From: Bidens hawaiensis
Lineage: Eukaryota > Streptophyta > Magnoliopsida > Asterales > Asteraceae
DNA: 64,000 bases
Direction of reading: 5' to 3'
Assembly: GCA_021521415.1 (NCBI GenBank)
Contig: JAIQDT010003877.1
Span: forward strand, 1-64,000
Of this stretch, positions 1 through 12,104 are shown in pieces. Made by a program: the position numbers and the translations under genes. Within the stretch, counting starts at the first letter, position 1; each line of letters opens with the position of its first letter. A model generated the notes under the pieces. The model worked only from the letters and a program-made list of their open reading frames with translations, did no database searches and was not told where the DNA came from.

Positions 1-403
1 AGCCATTATGAACTTCTAAGTATTTCTCACTATGTGGTGACTATTTCATAGGAATAAGGGTCTTCTGCATTTTTAGAAGTAAAAAAACAACACTTCAATA
101 TATATAAGTAGATGTTCACTCTATTGAATTTTGTTGTCATATAGTCAATTTTGACTTTTGGTCAAAGATTGGCCATGAAAAGTTAAAGTTTGAACATGAT
201 TTCAAAATTATATATATATAATAATAATTCATGTTTTCTTTTTTTTTTTTGTGTACCAGCCTGCTAAAGAGGCACCGAAGCAACACGAAGAAAACATGGA
301 TATGCGTGGATAGAATGTTATCATTCTTTGTGTAAACTCTCAATTTTGGGGGCACATATTGCAGTTGTAATGGAGCAGCTAAATGGTAACCTCAAAATCA
401 AAT
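1..403. other. Gene-free AT-rich flank
   Basis: AT-rich sequence with a short TA run near 210-225 and a T run near 238-250. I see no coding signal, RNA gene or element end. Confidence 0.5.
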
Positions 404-918
404 GGACTTCTACAACATCAATCAATCAATCAATCATACCCAGTAAAATCCCACCGACAGCAGAGCTATAGGTAGGGTCTGGGGAGGGTGGGATGTAGGC
501 ACACCGTACCTCTATCCAAAGGAATAAAGAGGTGGCTTCCAGAGAGACCCTCGGCTCTAAGAACATGTGTATGAAGCAAAAAAAGGAAATCAAAGTTTAA
601 CAGTTATATAAAAAACTACTACTAATTATAATAATATTAATAAAAAGGTCACAGTTTAACCGCAATATAAAAGCTAATAATAATAATAATAAAATATGTA
701 AGGGAAATACCATTATGGTATGTGACCTAAATAAGTTAAGTCTAAGCCCTAAGGTATTCAATTCTCTCTAAAAATCCTTAACTTTAATTCTACTTCTCCA
801 CGAATTCCTATCCTCAACCATGTCCTCGGAGAGGTTTAGGTCTATCAAATCATGCCTAATCCTCTCAAGTCAATTTCGGTCGTCCTCTGTAGAAGTCAAT
901 TTCGGACTTCTACAACAT
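404..918 (-). mobile_element. 5'-truncated RTE-type LINE, 3' end, with 15-bp TSD
   Basis: The 15-mer GGACTTCTACAACAT occurs at 404-418 and again at 904-918, a target-site duplication of non-LTR retrotransposon length. Read on the minus strand, 782-866 encodes the tail of an RTE-clade LINE protein (a DLIDLNLSEDMVEDRNSW-like stretch). Next comes the conserved 3' UTR with GACCCTCGGCTC and CTGGGGAGGGTGGGATGTAGGC motifs (plus-strand reading about 455-560). It ends in a short (ATTG)n tail at 419-438 instead of poly(A), which fits RTE elements. Most of the element is missing, as expected for 5' truncation during target-primed reverse transcription. It cannot be active. Confidence 0.8.
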
Positions 919-1504
919 ATATGAATGTATTTTGGATGTGTCCCACGCGCTGTGTGTTCTTCAACTTCAAATTCTAAGTTTTTTAATATTTATTAGATGA
1001 TTGTATTCTTATTATTTCATTATAAGGTTTATGTTATTTATAAAATGAACAATTTGTTATATTTTTTAGTTAGACCGTTAATCGTCATTTTTATACTTGG
1101 TTGAGGTACCCAATTTTAATTCCAGAATTGCATAAAGACTTGCTAATTTACTATTGAGAAAGAACGTGGGTTATCTATACACAATCTTTCACATATCACT
1201 TTGAGGAAATATTGACAAAAGAAAATATGAACAAAGGGTCATAATTGACAGCCAAATACACGATCCTTACATATGCAAGATGTGAGTTTTATGCACAACT
1301 AGATAAGCTTTATTTGTACAACCAAAAATGTATCTTGCATCTCTTTACACTAACATTTTTTTATCGTTCACAATCGATTCATCCTCGTCGTCATTTATAT
1401 ATAAGCCTAATTTCTACATATAAGGCCCTAATATAAAACATGCCGCTGCGTAAAGAAGCGTTTATATGAGTACAATACAATAAAAAAAAGCGTGTAGCGA
1501 ATTG
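919..1504. other. Gene-free spacer
   Basis: AT-rich sequence without a convincing coding frame. TCTATACACAATC at 1174, preceded by A, is a possible Helitron 5' end for the terminus at 1538, which would make a 365-bp element. This pairing is only a suggestion. Confidence 0.35.
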
Positions 1505-1537
1505 TTACCCCCGCCGCATCGCGCGGGTAACCTACTA

Positions 1538-1539
<2 letters not shown>
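1505..1539 (+). mobile_element. Helitron-type 3' terminus (hairpin + CTAG|T)
   Basis: A GC-rich hairpin (TTACCC...GGGTAA, 1505-1530) is followed eight bases later by CTAG (1535-1538) and a T. This is the hairpin/CTRR end used by plant Helitrons, which insert between A and T. It stands out from the surrounding AT-rich DNA. No RepHel coding sequence is nearby, so it would be a non-autonomous copy. Confidence 0.5.

Positions 1540-1570
<31 letters not shown>
1540..1570. repeat. (TA)n microsatellite, insertion site of the MULE
   Basis: About 31 bp of TA dinucleotides abut the left end of the Mutator-like element. An equivalent TA run abuts the right end from 9422. Confidence 0.9.
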
Positions 1571-1574
<4 letters not shown>

Positions 1575-1625
1575 GGGGTTAAAATAAGAAGTGAGTTATT
1601 TGTAAGAAGTGATCTTGGACGTTGG
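1571..1625 (+). repeat. MULE left terminal inverted repeat
   Basis: Contains repeated AAGAAGTG motifs spaced about 20 bp apart, matching the complementary CACTTCTT motifs at 9374-9412. Repeated motifs in the TIR could be transposase binding sites; that is inference. Confidence 0.75.
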
Positions 1626-2035
1626 ATATGTGGATCTGATGGTGGAGATGCGTAGTGGGTTTTTTTTCGGTGTGTTATATTTTATATCAATGTTTAAAGT
1701 AGTTTAGGGGTAAAGAGGTCAATTTAGTTATTTTAACATGCAAACTGTCAACTCTTTTATCTATGGGAAGTACTAATTAGCAGCTCATAACATCAATCAA
1801 TCTTTCTTTCACCAAATCACGTATTACTAAGAGGCGATTGTGAATCAGAATACTGTTCAAGAAAACTTAGTAGCTGTTTTCTTCATCAAGACATTCATAC
1901 AGGTTTGTTGTGTTTTTTATCATTTGAATCTACTGGTTGTCATCTTTTTAATGAGATTTTCAATGTTGATGGACGTCGGTTCATTTTCTAATATTCTGGC
2001 GACGTGGTTATTGATTGTGTGTTTGAAAATTGTAG

Positions 2036-5000
2036 AAAATGGAGACCAAATCACCCATGAAGAGAGCAAAGTTAATGAGGAGTAATGAAGGTATGTTTAA
2101 AAATTGTCGATTGAAGAGGTTTGTATGAAAACCAAATTCTAGGGTTTGTTGTTGGTATTATGAATGCGATTTTATGTCTGGGCTTCTTATGCTCTGTTTT
2201 TGGTGTTTGTATGTGATGTTATTGGTTGAAGATGCTTGCGTTCTTCTGAGGGTCAGTTGTGTTATTGTTAGTTTGTTAATCACAGTGTGTTTGTGTTGTG
2301 TTTTTAATATCGCGTTCTAAATGTTATAGGTTTAAAGTTATTGTGATTGATAGTGACAGTGTGTTTGTTGTGTTTTTTCTCTACAAGGTGTGTTGCTCTG
2401 GTTTATATACTGGGTGGTTGTTGAGTGATACATATGGTTTGACCGTAATTAGGTGTAGCTTGTTTTTTGGTGGGTTAGTAGGTTAATTTGTGTTATACAG
2501 AGTATTTTGGTGCTGTGAGTGTGTTATTTGTGGTGTTGATGGAGTGTATGAGCAGTGTTGAGGTTTTGAGTATGTTGTGTGTTTTATATCATGTAAGTGT
2601 TGTAGATGGTTAGGTGTTGTATGTTGTGTGTTTTTTAGGTTTTGTGTTATATTTGATGTTGGTGTTTCGATGGAATGTAGTAAGATTGCGGTTGTGTATA
2701 TTAAGGATACGAAATATGTTGTTCGTGTGTGTTTTGAGTTTGTGTGTTATATTTTTTGTGGGAGGTGTATGGTTTGTGGCTTAGATTTTTAGAAGAATGA
2801 TGTGTTGTTATCTAATTGATGTTGTTGATGTGTGTGTAGTTATTGGTGGTGTTGATGGAGTGTATGAACAATGTTGGGTTTTATGTGTTGTGTGTTTTAT
2901 AAGGCGTATGTGTTGTTGTTGGTTGAGTGAAGTTGATTGTGTGTTTGTGATATTTGTGTGTTATATGTTATCGGTGTTTCGATGGAATGTAGTATGATTG
3001 CGGTTGTGTATATCCAGTTGTGTTTTTTGGATACGAAAGATGTTGTTTGTGTGTGTTTTGAGTTTTTGTGTTATATGTAGTGTGGGAGTTGTATGGTTTG
3101 TGTCTTAGATTCTAAGAAGACTGATGTGGTGTTGTTTAAATGATGTTGTTCATGTGTGTAATTCGAAGAAGCCCAAGAATAGCCTACAACGCAAATATGA
3201 GAGATGTCGAGGCTGGGAAAAAAGTCAAGAAAACGTGTATCGTGATAGGTAACGACCGTGAACATATTTTGTTGGTTGTTCATATCTAATGAACGAGGTG
3301 TGATTGTATTATTTATTTTTTTTGCAGGGACGAGTTCGGGTAATGCAAAGAATCATCCAGTTCTGAGAAATACAGGTAACAAGAGCGACTCGGATGATGA
3401 TTTTGTAAATCCACCTGTTAGATTGAAGCTTAGTAGTAAGGGTAAAATGGAACCAAAGGTTATGTATCACGAGTATAGCGGGGAAAGAATAAGACCCAGG
3501 GTGAAAGCTAGCTTATTCCATGAGTATATCACAAAGCTGAGAAATGAGCAGAAGAATAAGGTAAGACAGATGGGGTTTGGTAGTATTCTAGATATCAGTA
3601 TAGAGAATATACCAACGGGTTTGGGTCATTGGCTGGTTAAAAATTTCGACTACGAGAGTAGTGTCTTGAATTTGGGAGGTAAACAAATTCGAATTACTCC
3701 AGAGCTAGTAGAGAGACTTTTAGGGATACCTAGGGGAAGGTTGAGATAGCCGAGACGATGAGGCCAAGGGTAGAAGATGTTGTTGTAAGTAGGTGGAGGA
3801 GTCAATTCGCAGACCCAAAGGCAAAGGAATGCCCACTTAAATTTATGGAGTACGCGAAAAAACAAATAGATAGTGGTTGGCATTTCAGAATGAACTTTCT
3901 TGTTGTTTTTGGCACGTATATGGGGGATATTACTAGGAATAACACAGTCAACCAACGATTCATACCATCCATTAAAGATGTTGATGCTGCTATGGACCTC
4001 AATTTGTGTGAATACATGGTGACAATGTTGAGGATAACACGTAAAAAATGGAAAGAAAACAGAGAGTACAATGGGTCAATGACATTGCTTGCGGTATGTA
4101 TTTTTTATGCATGTTGTGTACACATGAATTAATGTATGAGTAAAATGTTTTGTTGTTAATGAATGTTTAGTTAGCTGTCAATTATTGATATATTTTTAAT
4201 ATTTGGTATGTAGCTTGCATATGTAAATGACCACTTTGGAAGTATTGTGAAAAATGGTAATGTTTTGACACCGGTTAAGATATTCACGGACGGTGACCTT
4301 AGTAAGTTACAAGATATAAAGGAAAAAGAGTGCTTGGTTAGTAGCGTGACGCGAGGAAAATGAGTGGGTACTGATGGTCAAGATGATAAGAAGGGAAAGA
4401 AACATAAACCGGATGTTGATGGGAAAAGGAGTTGAGAAAATTCACCAAAAAAGGTTTAAAGAATATGGTGATTAAAAGAAAAAATAGGCGTGAAGAGAAA
4501 AGTGTGTGTAGAAGATAAGGATATTGATGAGAATATGAAACATGTGGGTGTTGTCGTAGAGTCAGAAGAGACTGAAGGAGCAGGTCATGAAGCTCATGAA
4601 GGTGGAGGATCTCTCAATATGGGGACACAAACTGAGGAGGAGGTACGGAATTGTAAATCGTTTTTGTTTTTTGTTTTATGATTTCCTAGGTTTGTGGTTT
4701 ATGATAATATGTTTGTTGTATTAACAGGATAGGGCTGAAAGGCTTGCGGACCTGATACAACACTTTGATAATGTGTACGGCGATATATGTCGTGAGTTTG
4801 TAGAAGCAAATGACCTGTGTTCGGATAGCCTTTTAATTAAAGAACTGGACAAAGACTGGAAGAAGAATCTTGCTAGATACACTGGTAAGAATGAAGAGGA
4901 TGTGAATATTAAAGACGGGGCTTCATGTGTTGAAATTGTGGAAAAGAGTATCGGTGAATACGAAGCAGGTCCAGAAATGGCAACACCAAAAAACATAAAG

Positions 5001-6412
5001 GTGACATTTAGTTTGACCAAATTTGACATCGACTCAGCAGATAAAAGTCAAGACGTTGAAACACCAAAGACACGAAGTAAGGGTAAACAAGTTGTTCAAG
5101 TTAGTCAGGAGTCACCAAGGATCAATGTAGTGTTCAATGAAGATAGGAGCTGACGACTTAGATTCCTATCTGAAGTGTTTTGCTCACCTTTCACAAAACG
5201 TGCGGTTAATTTGACATCTTCAATTACAAAACATGAAACTGGGGTGGCCGAGTGTATGTTTGCCACGTACGGGAATCAGTGGTAAGTAGTATTTGCTCTT
5301 ACTTATGTGTTTTGTATGGTAAAAATTGATATGTTTAGATTACAAACTGTTTTGATGCATTGAACAGCTACCGGATAGATTCCTGTCATAATTATGTGTT
5401 CTGGGGTAATGTACGGATGTCGTATTTCGCACGGACAAAGGCGTTAGTATTAGACGTGTCATTATGGAAACGTTGCGTCCGGATGTGTGGGTGCATGTAT
5501 CAGTGATGTCGGCGTGGGCAAACGTGTTAAACCATGAGGAATTCATCCGAGCGAAACACAACTCAGTGCATAGGCTGTATTGTTCATCTGTGATGTTGGT
5601 AAGTCAGCTTACATTTTGTAATTAGATGTTAGCTACGTGTACTACATAAACAGATTTGTTGCATTAAACAACTACCAGATCATTATGAGAAATACGTGTC
5701 CACGAGAATATCATATTTCAGTGTGAATATGGAAAAGATGCTGAGTATGCAAAAGTTAAAAAGCATTCATGGGGTGGAATTGGTGTTAATACCGATAATA
5801 TACGTTAAACACTTCTATTTAATGTGTTTCAACCTGAAGACGTGCCATATTCATATGATAGATAACATGGGGATGAGGGAGTCATTTAAGAGCAGATATA
5901 AAGGGTGGTCTGAGAAGATGGTATATGATTTTTATGTTTTTCAATACTTTGCAATTGTAGAATTATAACCTTTTTCTTCGAAATTGTATCAGAGGGAGAC
6001 ACTAGCGGGATACTTGGCATTTGTAGAACACCAAGGTGCGTCGAAGATGAGGAGCTCAAATATAACAAGATTTGATGTACCGTGGAGAACTGTGTACAAC
6101 TATGTTGATTGTGGAGTGTTTGTGATGAGACACATGGAGACGTTTAAATGAGGAAACAAAAAAGAGTGGCATATTGGCTGTGGGCTGAGTGATGAAGTTG
6201 ACAAACGTGGTCGGTTGTTACCGAAACAAAAGGAAGAGCTTGACGATCTTCGAAGGAAATACGTAGCCAAGATTCTACTAAGCGAAATTAACTTGTCAAA
6301 GGGTGTGATTGTGAACGATGTGATGGAGTATGAACAAATGGCAGCAGCGAAAAAAGAAAAGATGCAGAAGACAGCGGCGAGGAGAATGGTGGACATATTG
6401 AAACTCACTTGA
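2036..6412 (+). pseudogene. Ulp1-like SUMO-protease gene carried by the MULE (decayed)
   Basis: A multi-exon gene model. Exon 1 starts at ATG 2039 with a basic KRAKLMR stretch and ends at 2090 before GTATGT. The next exon starts at 3328 after TTTTGCAG and keeps frame. Further plausible introns are 4094-4213, 4643-4727, 5282-5367, 5599-5678 and 5921-5992. The N-terminal part resembles the alpha-helical domain found ahead of Ulp1 in plant transposon proteins. The C-terminal part has the C48 peptidase triad: His in VKHFYLMCF (codon 5810-5812), Asp in HMIDN (5861-5863), Cys in YVDCGVF (6110-6112). C48 enzymes cleave SUMO. Lesions include a frameshift near 3733, an in-frame TGA near 4361 and a TGA near 6149. 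The catalytic residues survive, but a full product is unlikely. Confidence 0.8.
2532..3120 (+). repeat. Tandem duplication, period about 316 bp, in intron 1 of the Ulp1 gene
   Basis: GGTGTTGATGGAGTGTATGA starts at 2532 and recurs at 2848. Later blocks such as TTTCGATGGAATGTAGTA (near 2666 and 2979) recur in the same order. The GT-rich region yields several spurious open frames, which I do not treat as genes. Confidence 0.75.
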
Positions 6413-7018
6413 TGTAGGTTATAAGTATTTTGTTTATCAGGTTGTCACTGTTTTGTTTATCGCGAACGTTTTTAAGACTGTTTTGTCTTGGTTGTGATGT
6501 TTTCAGCGAACGGTTTTAATACGTTTTGATGGATGATTATGGATATGGACGTAGACTTTTTTATGTTTTGGTAAAATTCTGTTGTTGAACGTCTTGGTGG
6601 TTTAATGGTTGTAGTATGTTTTGATGGATAATTCCGGATATGGTTTGAGTATGATTTGATGAATAATGATTGGTAATTTGTAGCTCAGGTTGTGCAACTT
6701 CTGTGGTTTGTAAAAAACACATTGTTGGTTTTGTATTGTTAGTTGACGGATATTATAAAAGAATATGAGTTACTACATATGAATATGCAAATGTATTTGA
6801 TATGATATTGTAAGGACAATGGAAGGTGTGTCCAAAAATTATAGGCATAGAAAGTGAAAGTAATAAACAACCGAATGTATTTGAAGATAACAAAGTATGT
6901 GAAACAAGTATGAAAATAACACACAACAACAACTTATCGATGATACATTTAACCATAATGAATCCCCTCTCCCCTACAATTATAGAAATAACACAAAACA
7001 TGGTTTAAGGCTGTATCA
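6413..7018. other. Spacer between the convergent MULE genes
   Basis: AT-rich DNA with recurring GTTTTGATGGATAAT-like motifs near 6520-6670. It probably holds the two 3' UTRs. I see no domain in its short open frames. Confidence 0.5.
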
Positions 7019-8390
7019 AAATGTGACAGGAACTCAACCAAAGTGCATCGCGGGTTACAAAACTTGCCAAAAAAATGGTTCTCGCTTTCTGATCGGGATG
7101 ATGTACGCATGAGCCCAGACATGGTTTCTTCACGATAATATGAAGGAATTCATGATTGTCTAATGTGAAATATATCTTTTATCCAATCGTGGTCATTTAA
7201 CTGAAAATCATTCATGATTGAAGCCCACTCTGTTTCGAAAAGTTCGGGTGCTATTGAGTCCGTCCACACAATATCACACAACCGAGTCTTAAAATCTATG
7301 GTGTTGTAATGGTTGGATCCAACCTGGAAGAATACAATGTTAGAATGGTATACAAATAAACATTCAAAAAGGGATAAGCGAAAAACATAGTTTTGTTATA
7401 CCATCCCGGATAAAAAAACCAAGTTTTACCTGCACAAAAAAAATAACTAATCACTTTGTAAAATAGTATAATGGAATACGACTAAAATTAAGTGTTGTTG
7501 TGTTATTACTTGTTATGTCGATATGTTGCATCAAATGACACAACATCACCAAAACCGTAGAAATTCATCTTCGCACGCTCGTCTGCCCAAAATAAACCGT
7601 TTAACGCACCGTCAGGGCTAGTAAAATAATCACATGAGAAATTAGGACAAAAATCTTTCTTCGCCATAAGGCGCTGAATAGCCATCTCAGCATCGTAGTC
7701 TCCTATATATAAGTTGATATTTCTTTTATAGTTTTTGCAATCAGACTTTGTTGCGGCAACTTTATCGAAACCGCCATACATGGTCCTCATTATGTTGAAA
7801 GCTTTAACTGGACCGATGTTAATGTTAGCAAGATCGTCTAACATCTTTTTGTGTGTAAATGTTAACTCACGACCGGCAGTTATGAAATGGATGTCGTCTT
7901 CATCAACAAATGGATTATTGTGTGCTTCACCAAAATATTTCACCCAATACTTGCCTTTATCCATTAACGTTAGCCTTAATTGTGCATCGCAATGGTTCTT
8001 TGAGAACCATTCCTACGCTGTTTTTTCCCTTTGAAATCTTCAGCTATTGTGTCAACTTCTTTAACGGTTCTTGATCCCTCTCTAGTGCAAACAAAGTACT
8101 TCAAACGAACAACATTATTTTCCACCTACTGGGTTGATTTCCTAATACAGAAACCGCCGGCTAAAGCGTACCTTCGATAGAATGCCTCTGCCGCTTCAAT
8201 AGTGTCAAAAAGCATACCTTCGTTAGGTTTGATTGACGCCGACACAACTGGCGTGTATGTCTTCCTACCAGAATTGGGAGATATATGTTGTATACCAACC
8301 TCCTTGTATACGGGTGGATCTATAAGAACGATGTAACGTAAGTAAAGATATACAACAAATAACAATATAATATGTACTCACCCCCCGCCA
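7019..8390 (-). pseudogene. FAR1-family MULE transposase, catalytic core deleted
   Basis: Read on the minus strand. An exon opening near 8323 after a TTCTTATAG acceptor encodes the FAR1 zinc-binding region (LFDTIEAAEAFYRRYA, KSTQ, then YFVCTREGSR at about 8080-8110). The segment 7506-7964 continues into the MULE transposase region and ends with FGDVVSFDATYRHNK, which contains the first catalytic Asp. After about 170 bp without homology, 7019-7330 encodes the later part (FKTRLCDIVW, ETMSGLMRTSSRSESENHFF, FLSHFD). The stretch between, which should hold the remaining catalytic acids and the HRLC/W-type histidine region, is missing. In-frame stops add to the decay. Family function: DNA cleavage and joining at MULE ends; FHY3/FAR1 plant regulators descend from it. 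Confidence 0.8.
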
Positions 8391-8399
8391 AACTATTGT

Positions 8400-9042
8400 A
8401 TATTTTTATTATTTAAATTTTAAACACATGAACAACTGATCAGTTTGATGACTAAAGGTTACAAGACTTTGACCAACAAAAAAACACACAAGTTAGAAAT
8501 TACGCAAATGAGTATAATATAACACGACAAGTAGATCAATTCAAATCTGAATAGTTTACAGGTTATATGCAAACAAAGAAACATTGAATGAAAAGAGACA
8601 ATCAAAATCCGTTAAATATAACACAACAAGCCTATCAAATCATGTTCTAGTCATATCACCTTAATAGTATTCAATGAAACAAGAACACACTAGATACTAC
8701 AACACAGCAACCCAATCAATATGGAAACGGACATGTAAACAAACACCCGGACTGAAATATTAAAACATCTTCTCTTTATATTGAGTAAATAAAACACAGT
8801 TCAAATATGAGTAAAAAAACATCTGGTAATACAACACAAAAACACTATGAATACTAATCTGAAAAAAAAACCGCACATAGAGTCATCGTGATGTATATTG
8901 AGTAAAAACACGATAATGAATATTGAGTAAACAATGATGTATATATAGTCATCAAAACACACTTCCAATATGAATAAAATCAACAACTACTAATGGAATA
9001 CAAAAACACTATGAATATGAATCTGAAATACATCCGCACATA
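8400..9042. other. MULE internal spacer with a partial tandem duplication
   Basis: AT-rich sequence. A block containing AACACTATGAATA...AATCTGAAA...CCGCACATA occurs near 8797-8880 and again near 8962-9046. It may be an intron or 5' UTR of the minus-strand transposase gene. No other coding signal is seen. Confidence 0.5.
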
Positions 9043-9140
9043 TCAAGCATAAGACGACGTATTGATTCTAATAACCTATCGACGAACAACTTAGGATGTA
9101 TATATTTACGTAGTTCATCTACGTCCTTGAAGTTACTCAT
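9043..9140 (-). pseudogene. Possible first coding exon of the FAR1-type transposase
   Basis: An ATG at 9138-9140 (minus) opens a frame with a charged, leucine-rich start (MSNFKDVDELRKYIHPKLFV) close to the right TIR. This is where the 5' end of the minus-strand gene would be expected. No clear splice donor decides the exon end. It could equally be chance. Confidence 0.35.
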
Positions 9141-9364
9141 GGTGAATTGTTTCTGGAAGTTGACTGAAACTTGCTCTTAAATTCATTAATGGATTGTTTA
9201 TAGTAAATATTATGATTGATATTATTCCAAGATTATAGATAAAGAGATTATAACTGCGATTCCATTAAATTAGATATTTATTTTACTTAATTAATTAATT
9301 TTTGGTTAATTAAAATAAAATGTTTGTTTACAATCATGCCCTTACATGGAAAACTAGATCTAAG

Positions 9365-9420
9365 GGTCAAAAACACTTCTTACACTTCTTAAGATAGATC
9401 TACTTCTTATTCTAACCTTC

Positions 9421-9421
<1 letters not shown>
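9365..9421 (-). repeat. MULE right terminal inverted repeat
   Basis: Reads CACTTCTTACACTTCTTAAG and ends TTCTAACCTTCC next to (TA)n. It is the inverted partner of 1571-1625, with scattered mismatches and a small length difference. Confidence 0.75.
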
Positions 9422-9455
<34 letters not shown>

Positions 9456-10560
9456 TAATCTTCATACACCTATATATTTTTCTCTCAGTTTAGCATAATA
9501 TAACAATCAAATTAAAAATAGTTTTACTCCTCTTATTAGACCGAATGCGACTAAACTTCCAAATCAAGTTTTTCTTTTATCATATGTTCCTTATATATAT
9601 TGTTTTTTGGTATTTATTATTTTAAAAACCTTTAAGTATTTAATCGTTCACGCCTATCACTTTTATAAATCTATATATAAAACATAGTTAACGCTTTAAA
9701 CAATCCCAAATTCGTTATAAACCCCTTTATCTCACGTCTTGCTCGGTTATATATTTGTTTTCTTTTACACTTTAAATTAAGGTTAAATCTTCAAGACTTG
9801 TCATGGAACTAACTGATTCACTTTAACCATATTCTCATTACCGTCTACCTTATTTTAAAGTGAGTAATCACATCCCCTTTTTCATAATTATTTCAGGGCA
9901 CTATGCGTACTAAGTTAGTTACAAATATATAATTATTCTCAAACACAATTCCATTAAATTGCGTTGTTGTGATATTGCTCCATTAATTGGTTATTGCTAT
10001 ATAATTTATGTGTTTACAGCTTTTATTGTTGGTTGATATCTCATCCTCAACGTCATCCTTATAGTATGATAATACGACGTCCAAGTAGACATGTCCGAAT
10101 CTAGTGGCATTTTCAAAAAAGACACACTTATTGGTTGCGAACTTATCCGAGTAAACATGTCTGAATCTAGTGGTATGTTGAAAAGACACATCTATTTGTT
10201 TATGTTAATTGATGTTATTAACTAACACAAGGAATTGTTTTATTTCTCAATATTATTATTATTATTGTTATTATTATTATTATTATTATTACGCCAAACT
10301 ATGAATTACTCGCTCAACATGTGTTGTTGACAAATTATTTTTACTCATATTGCAGATTGTTATTTTAGATGGTTTGAAGTGGATAATTTAGATTGAACTT
10401 TAGGATAACTAATAAAGTTGAACTATTGTTGTATGTTTCTTTTAATTTGAACACTTTGTGTACTTTAATTATGAATGAATAATTTTAGATATTGACGCTT
10501 TATATTAGTGTCTTTAAGCTATAATACAAATATTGTTGCGCCCCAGCATGTTCCACCCTT
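9422..10560. other. Gene-free AT-rich region with (TA)n and (ATT)n tracts
   Basis: Opens with the (TA)n flanking the MULE (9422-9455). It holds an (ATT)n microsatellite at about 10250-10291. A direct repeat near 10082-10190 (GACATGTCCGAATCTAGTGG-like motif twice, about 70 bp apart) is the only other structure. No gene recognised. Confidence 0.5.
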
Positions 10561-10591
10561 ATGTTGGGGGTGTTAAAATCAAAGTGTAAAA

Positions 10592-10792
10592 TTACATGAT
10601 GAGTTCCATTCTAACAATAACTTTGTATTTGTACCACAGGAATGCATACGCCTTCTTTGCTTCCATCATTACATCCAGTCTCCAGCGATTGGGATTTACT
10701 GTTAAAGTTTCTTGTTTTGCATAATCTAAAGGATTCAGGGCGATGACCATAGCTATTGCAACCGTTGGATCAATCACTGAGGGTACGGACAA
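10592..10792 (-). pseudogene. Unrecognised exon-like fragment next to the Copia insertion
   Basis: The minus strand has a 66-codon open frame of non-repetitive, protein-like composition (contains DPTVAIAMVIALNPLDYAKQ and NPNRWRLDVMMEAKKAYAFL). It then meets an AAA|GTTATTG donor-like site near 10622. Across the Copia insertion site (10840-10844/22650), the preceding minus-strand sequence reads on with MTTTRVVRFGDEMSV, but one frameshift separates the two parts. I do not recognise the family. It may be a relic of a host gene, or of a captured gene, broken by the retrotransposon. Confidence 0.35.
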
Positions 10793-10844
10793 ACGGACAT
10801 CTCATCGCCAAACCTCACAACTCTGGTTGTCGTCATAAATAGCA

Positions 10845-11539
10845 TGTTGGAAATCTTATATTAATAATAACCAGAAAATAAAGAAATAAGAAATAATCGA
10901 CACAGTAAACCGGGCTTGTGTTTAACACAATTCCCTTAAATAGATGCTCAGTCTGTTCCCAGGGTACTCCGGTTCGAAACAAAATCGGTGCTCTGCCGGA
11001 CTCGATCACTTGCCTGAAAACGAAAACCGTAAATAATTGTTGCTGCAGAGAGGGGAAGATGAAGTGTGTTTTTTTTTGTGTTGTAAACTGAATGATAAGG
11101 TACTGGTTATATAGCCACTGGATTATAATCAACATGATAATGAACATTAAATAATAATATCACATAATGGCCCATTAGTGCAGATTACAAAACTGAAAGA
11201 CAATAATCATTTTCTTAATGATTATTAATTGTATTGACCACACCAGCTTTTGAATTTCAAAAACAAATTCAAAATATCGTCTCACGCGGGCTCGGGTTTT
11301 CGGAGTTGCATTCGTGTCTGCGGGACGTGCGGGCACACACGAGTTCGATGAATTTCTAGTCCAGAAACCCAAATTTGCACCCCCCCTGCGCGCGCGTAGG
11401 ACTTGTGGTAAAACATGTCATAAAGAATTCAAATGGGTGTAAGGTCACTACCTTATAAACCGTTCATTATTTTGTTCCCAATCCGATGTGGGACAAGCAT
11501 TTACCACTTCCTTCATTCACACACTTAAAATTTCCAACA
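10845..11539 (-). repeat. Copia 3' LTR (695 bp)
   Basis: Runs from TGTTGGAAATCTTA to CACTTAAAATTTCCAACA. On the minus strand it is preceded by a G-rich polypurine tract (TGTGGGGGAT). The stretch 11305-11539 closely matches 22425-22649. Confidence 0.9.
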
Positions 11540-11556
11540 ATCCCCCACATGAATGG

Positions 11557-12104
11557 AGGTCGAAACAACATTATTCCGATTAGATTTCAGCAGTTGAATC
11601 TTGCTTACAATAGGTAGGTGTTATCCTTTGAACCTTTGCTTATGAAGCATACTTAGCCCACTGGCTCTGAGTAGACTGTGATGTCTTTGAACTCGTCTGC
11701 CGTTTGTGTAGACGAAAATACACTTCACACAAGACTTTCCCTGACAAAGTCAAGTCCTCATAGTTATGTTCGTTATGGTCATGAACATGCGCCTGGTTCT
11801 GCAAGAGCTATTAATTGTTGTGCCCAACAACACTCTTCGAAGCGACCCCACTTCTCTCTCACATAGGTGATTCACCATGCATGACTACCTTGGTCGAATC
11901 ATTAAAAGCCATATGCTTAGCCTCACACTTGTCACTTTTAGGAATGGACTAGGAAGGTTACCTTGCCACGTGGTAAACTCCCTCTTAAAATTGTAGGGTC
12001 ATCCCCCCCACAGTGACCGCACTAATTCATACAATTAAGTTTTCCTATTGAACTCAACTCTTGGGAACTCCAGTCTGTTGAGTTAGGTTTCCTTCGCATG
12101 AACT
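11557..12104 (-). other. Copia 3' untranslated region
   Basis: Sequence between the RNase H stop and the polypurine tract/3' LTR. It carries ATTGAACTCAACTCTTGGGA-type motifs common in 3' leaders of Copia elements. The open frame at 11678-11866 on the plus strand has no support. Confidence 0.55.

Larger units (their letters stand above)
1571..9421. mobile_element. Mutator-like element with Ulp1 and FAR1-type transposase genes
   Basis: A 7.85-kb element. Its ends are imperfect inverted repeats: the left end begins GGGTGGGGTTAAAATAAGAAG, and the reverse complement of the right end begins GGAAGGTTAGAATAAGAAG. Both continue with several AAGAAGTG blocks. TA repeats on both sides are consistent with a roughly 9-bp target duplication, though its exact length cannot be read in a repeat. 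Inside are two convergent decayed genes: a Ulp1-like cysteine protease (+) and a FAR1/MULE transposase (-). MULEs carrying Ulp1-like genes are known in plants (for example Kaonashi-type). Both genes are broken, so this copy is non-autonomous. Confidence 0.8.

Noticed and set aside
2298..2997. Cys/Val-rich open frames in the GT-rich region
   Set aside because: They arise from the GT-rich 316-bp tandem repeat inside an intron of the Ulp1 gene and have no domain similarity.
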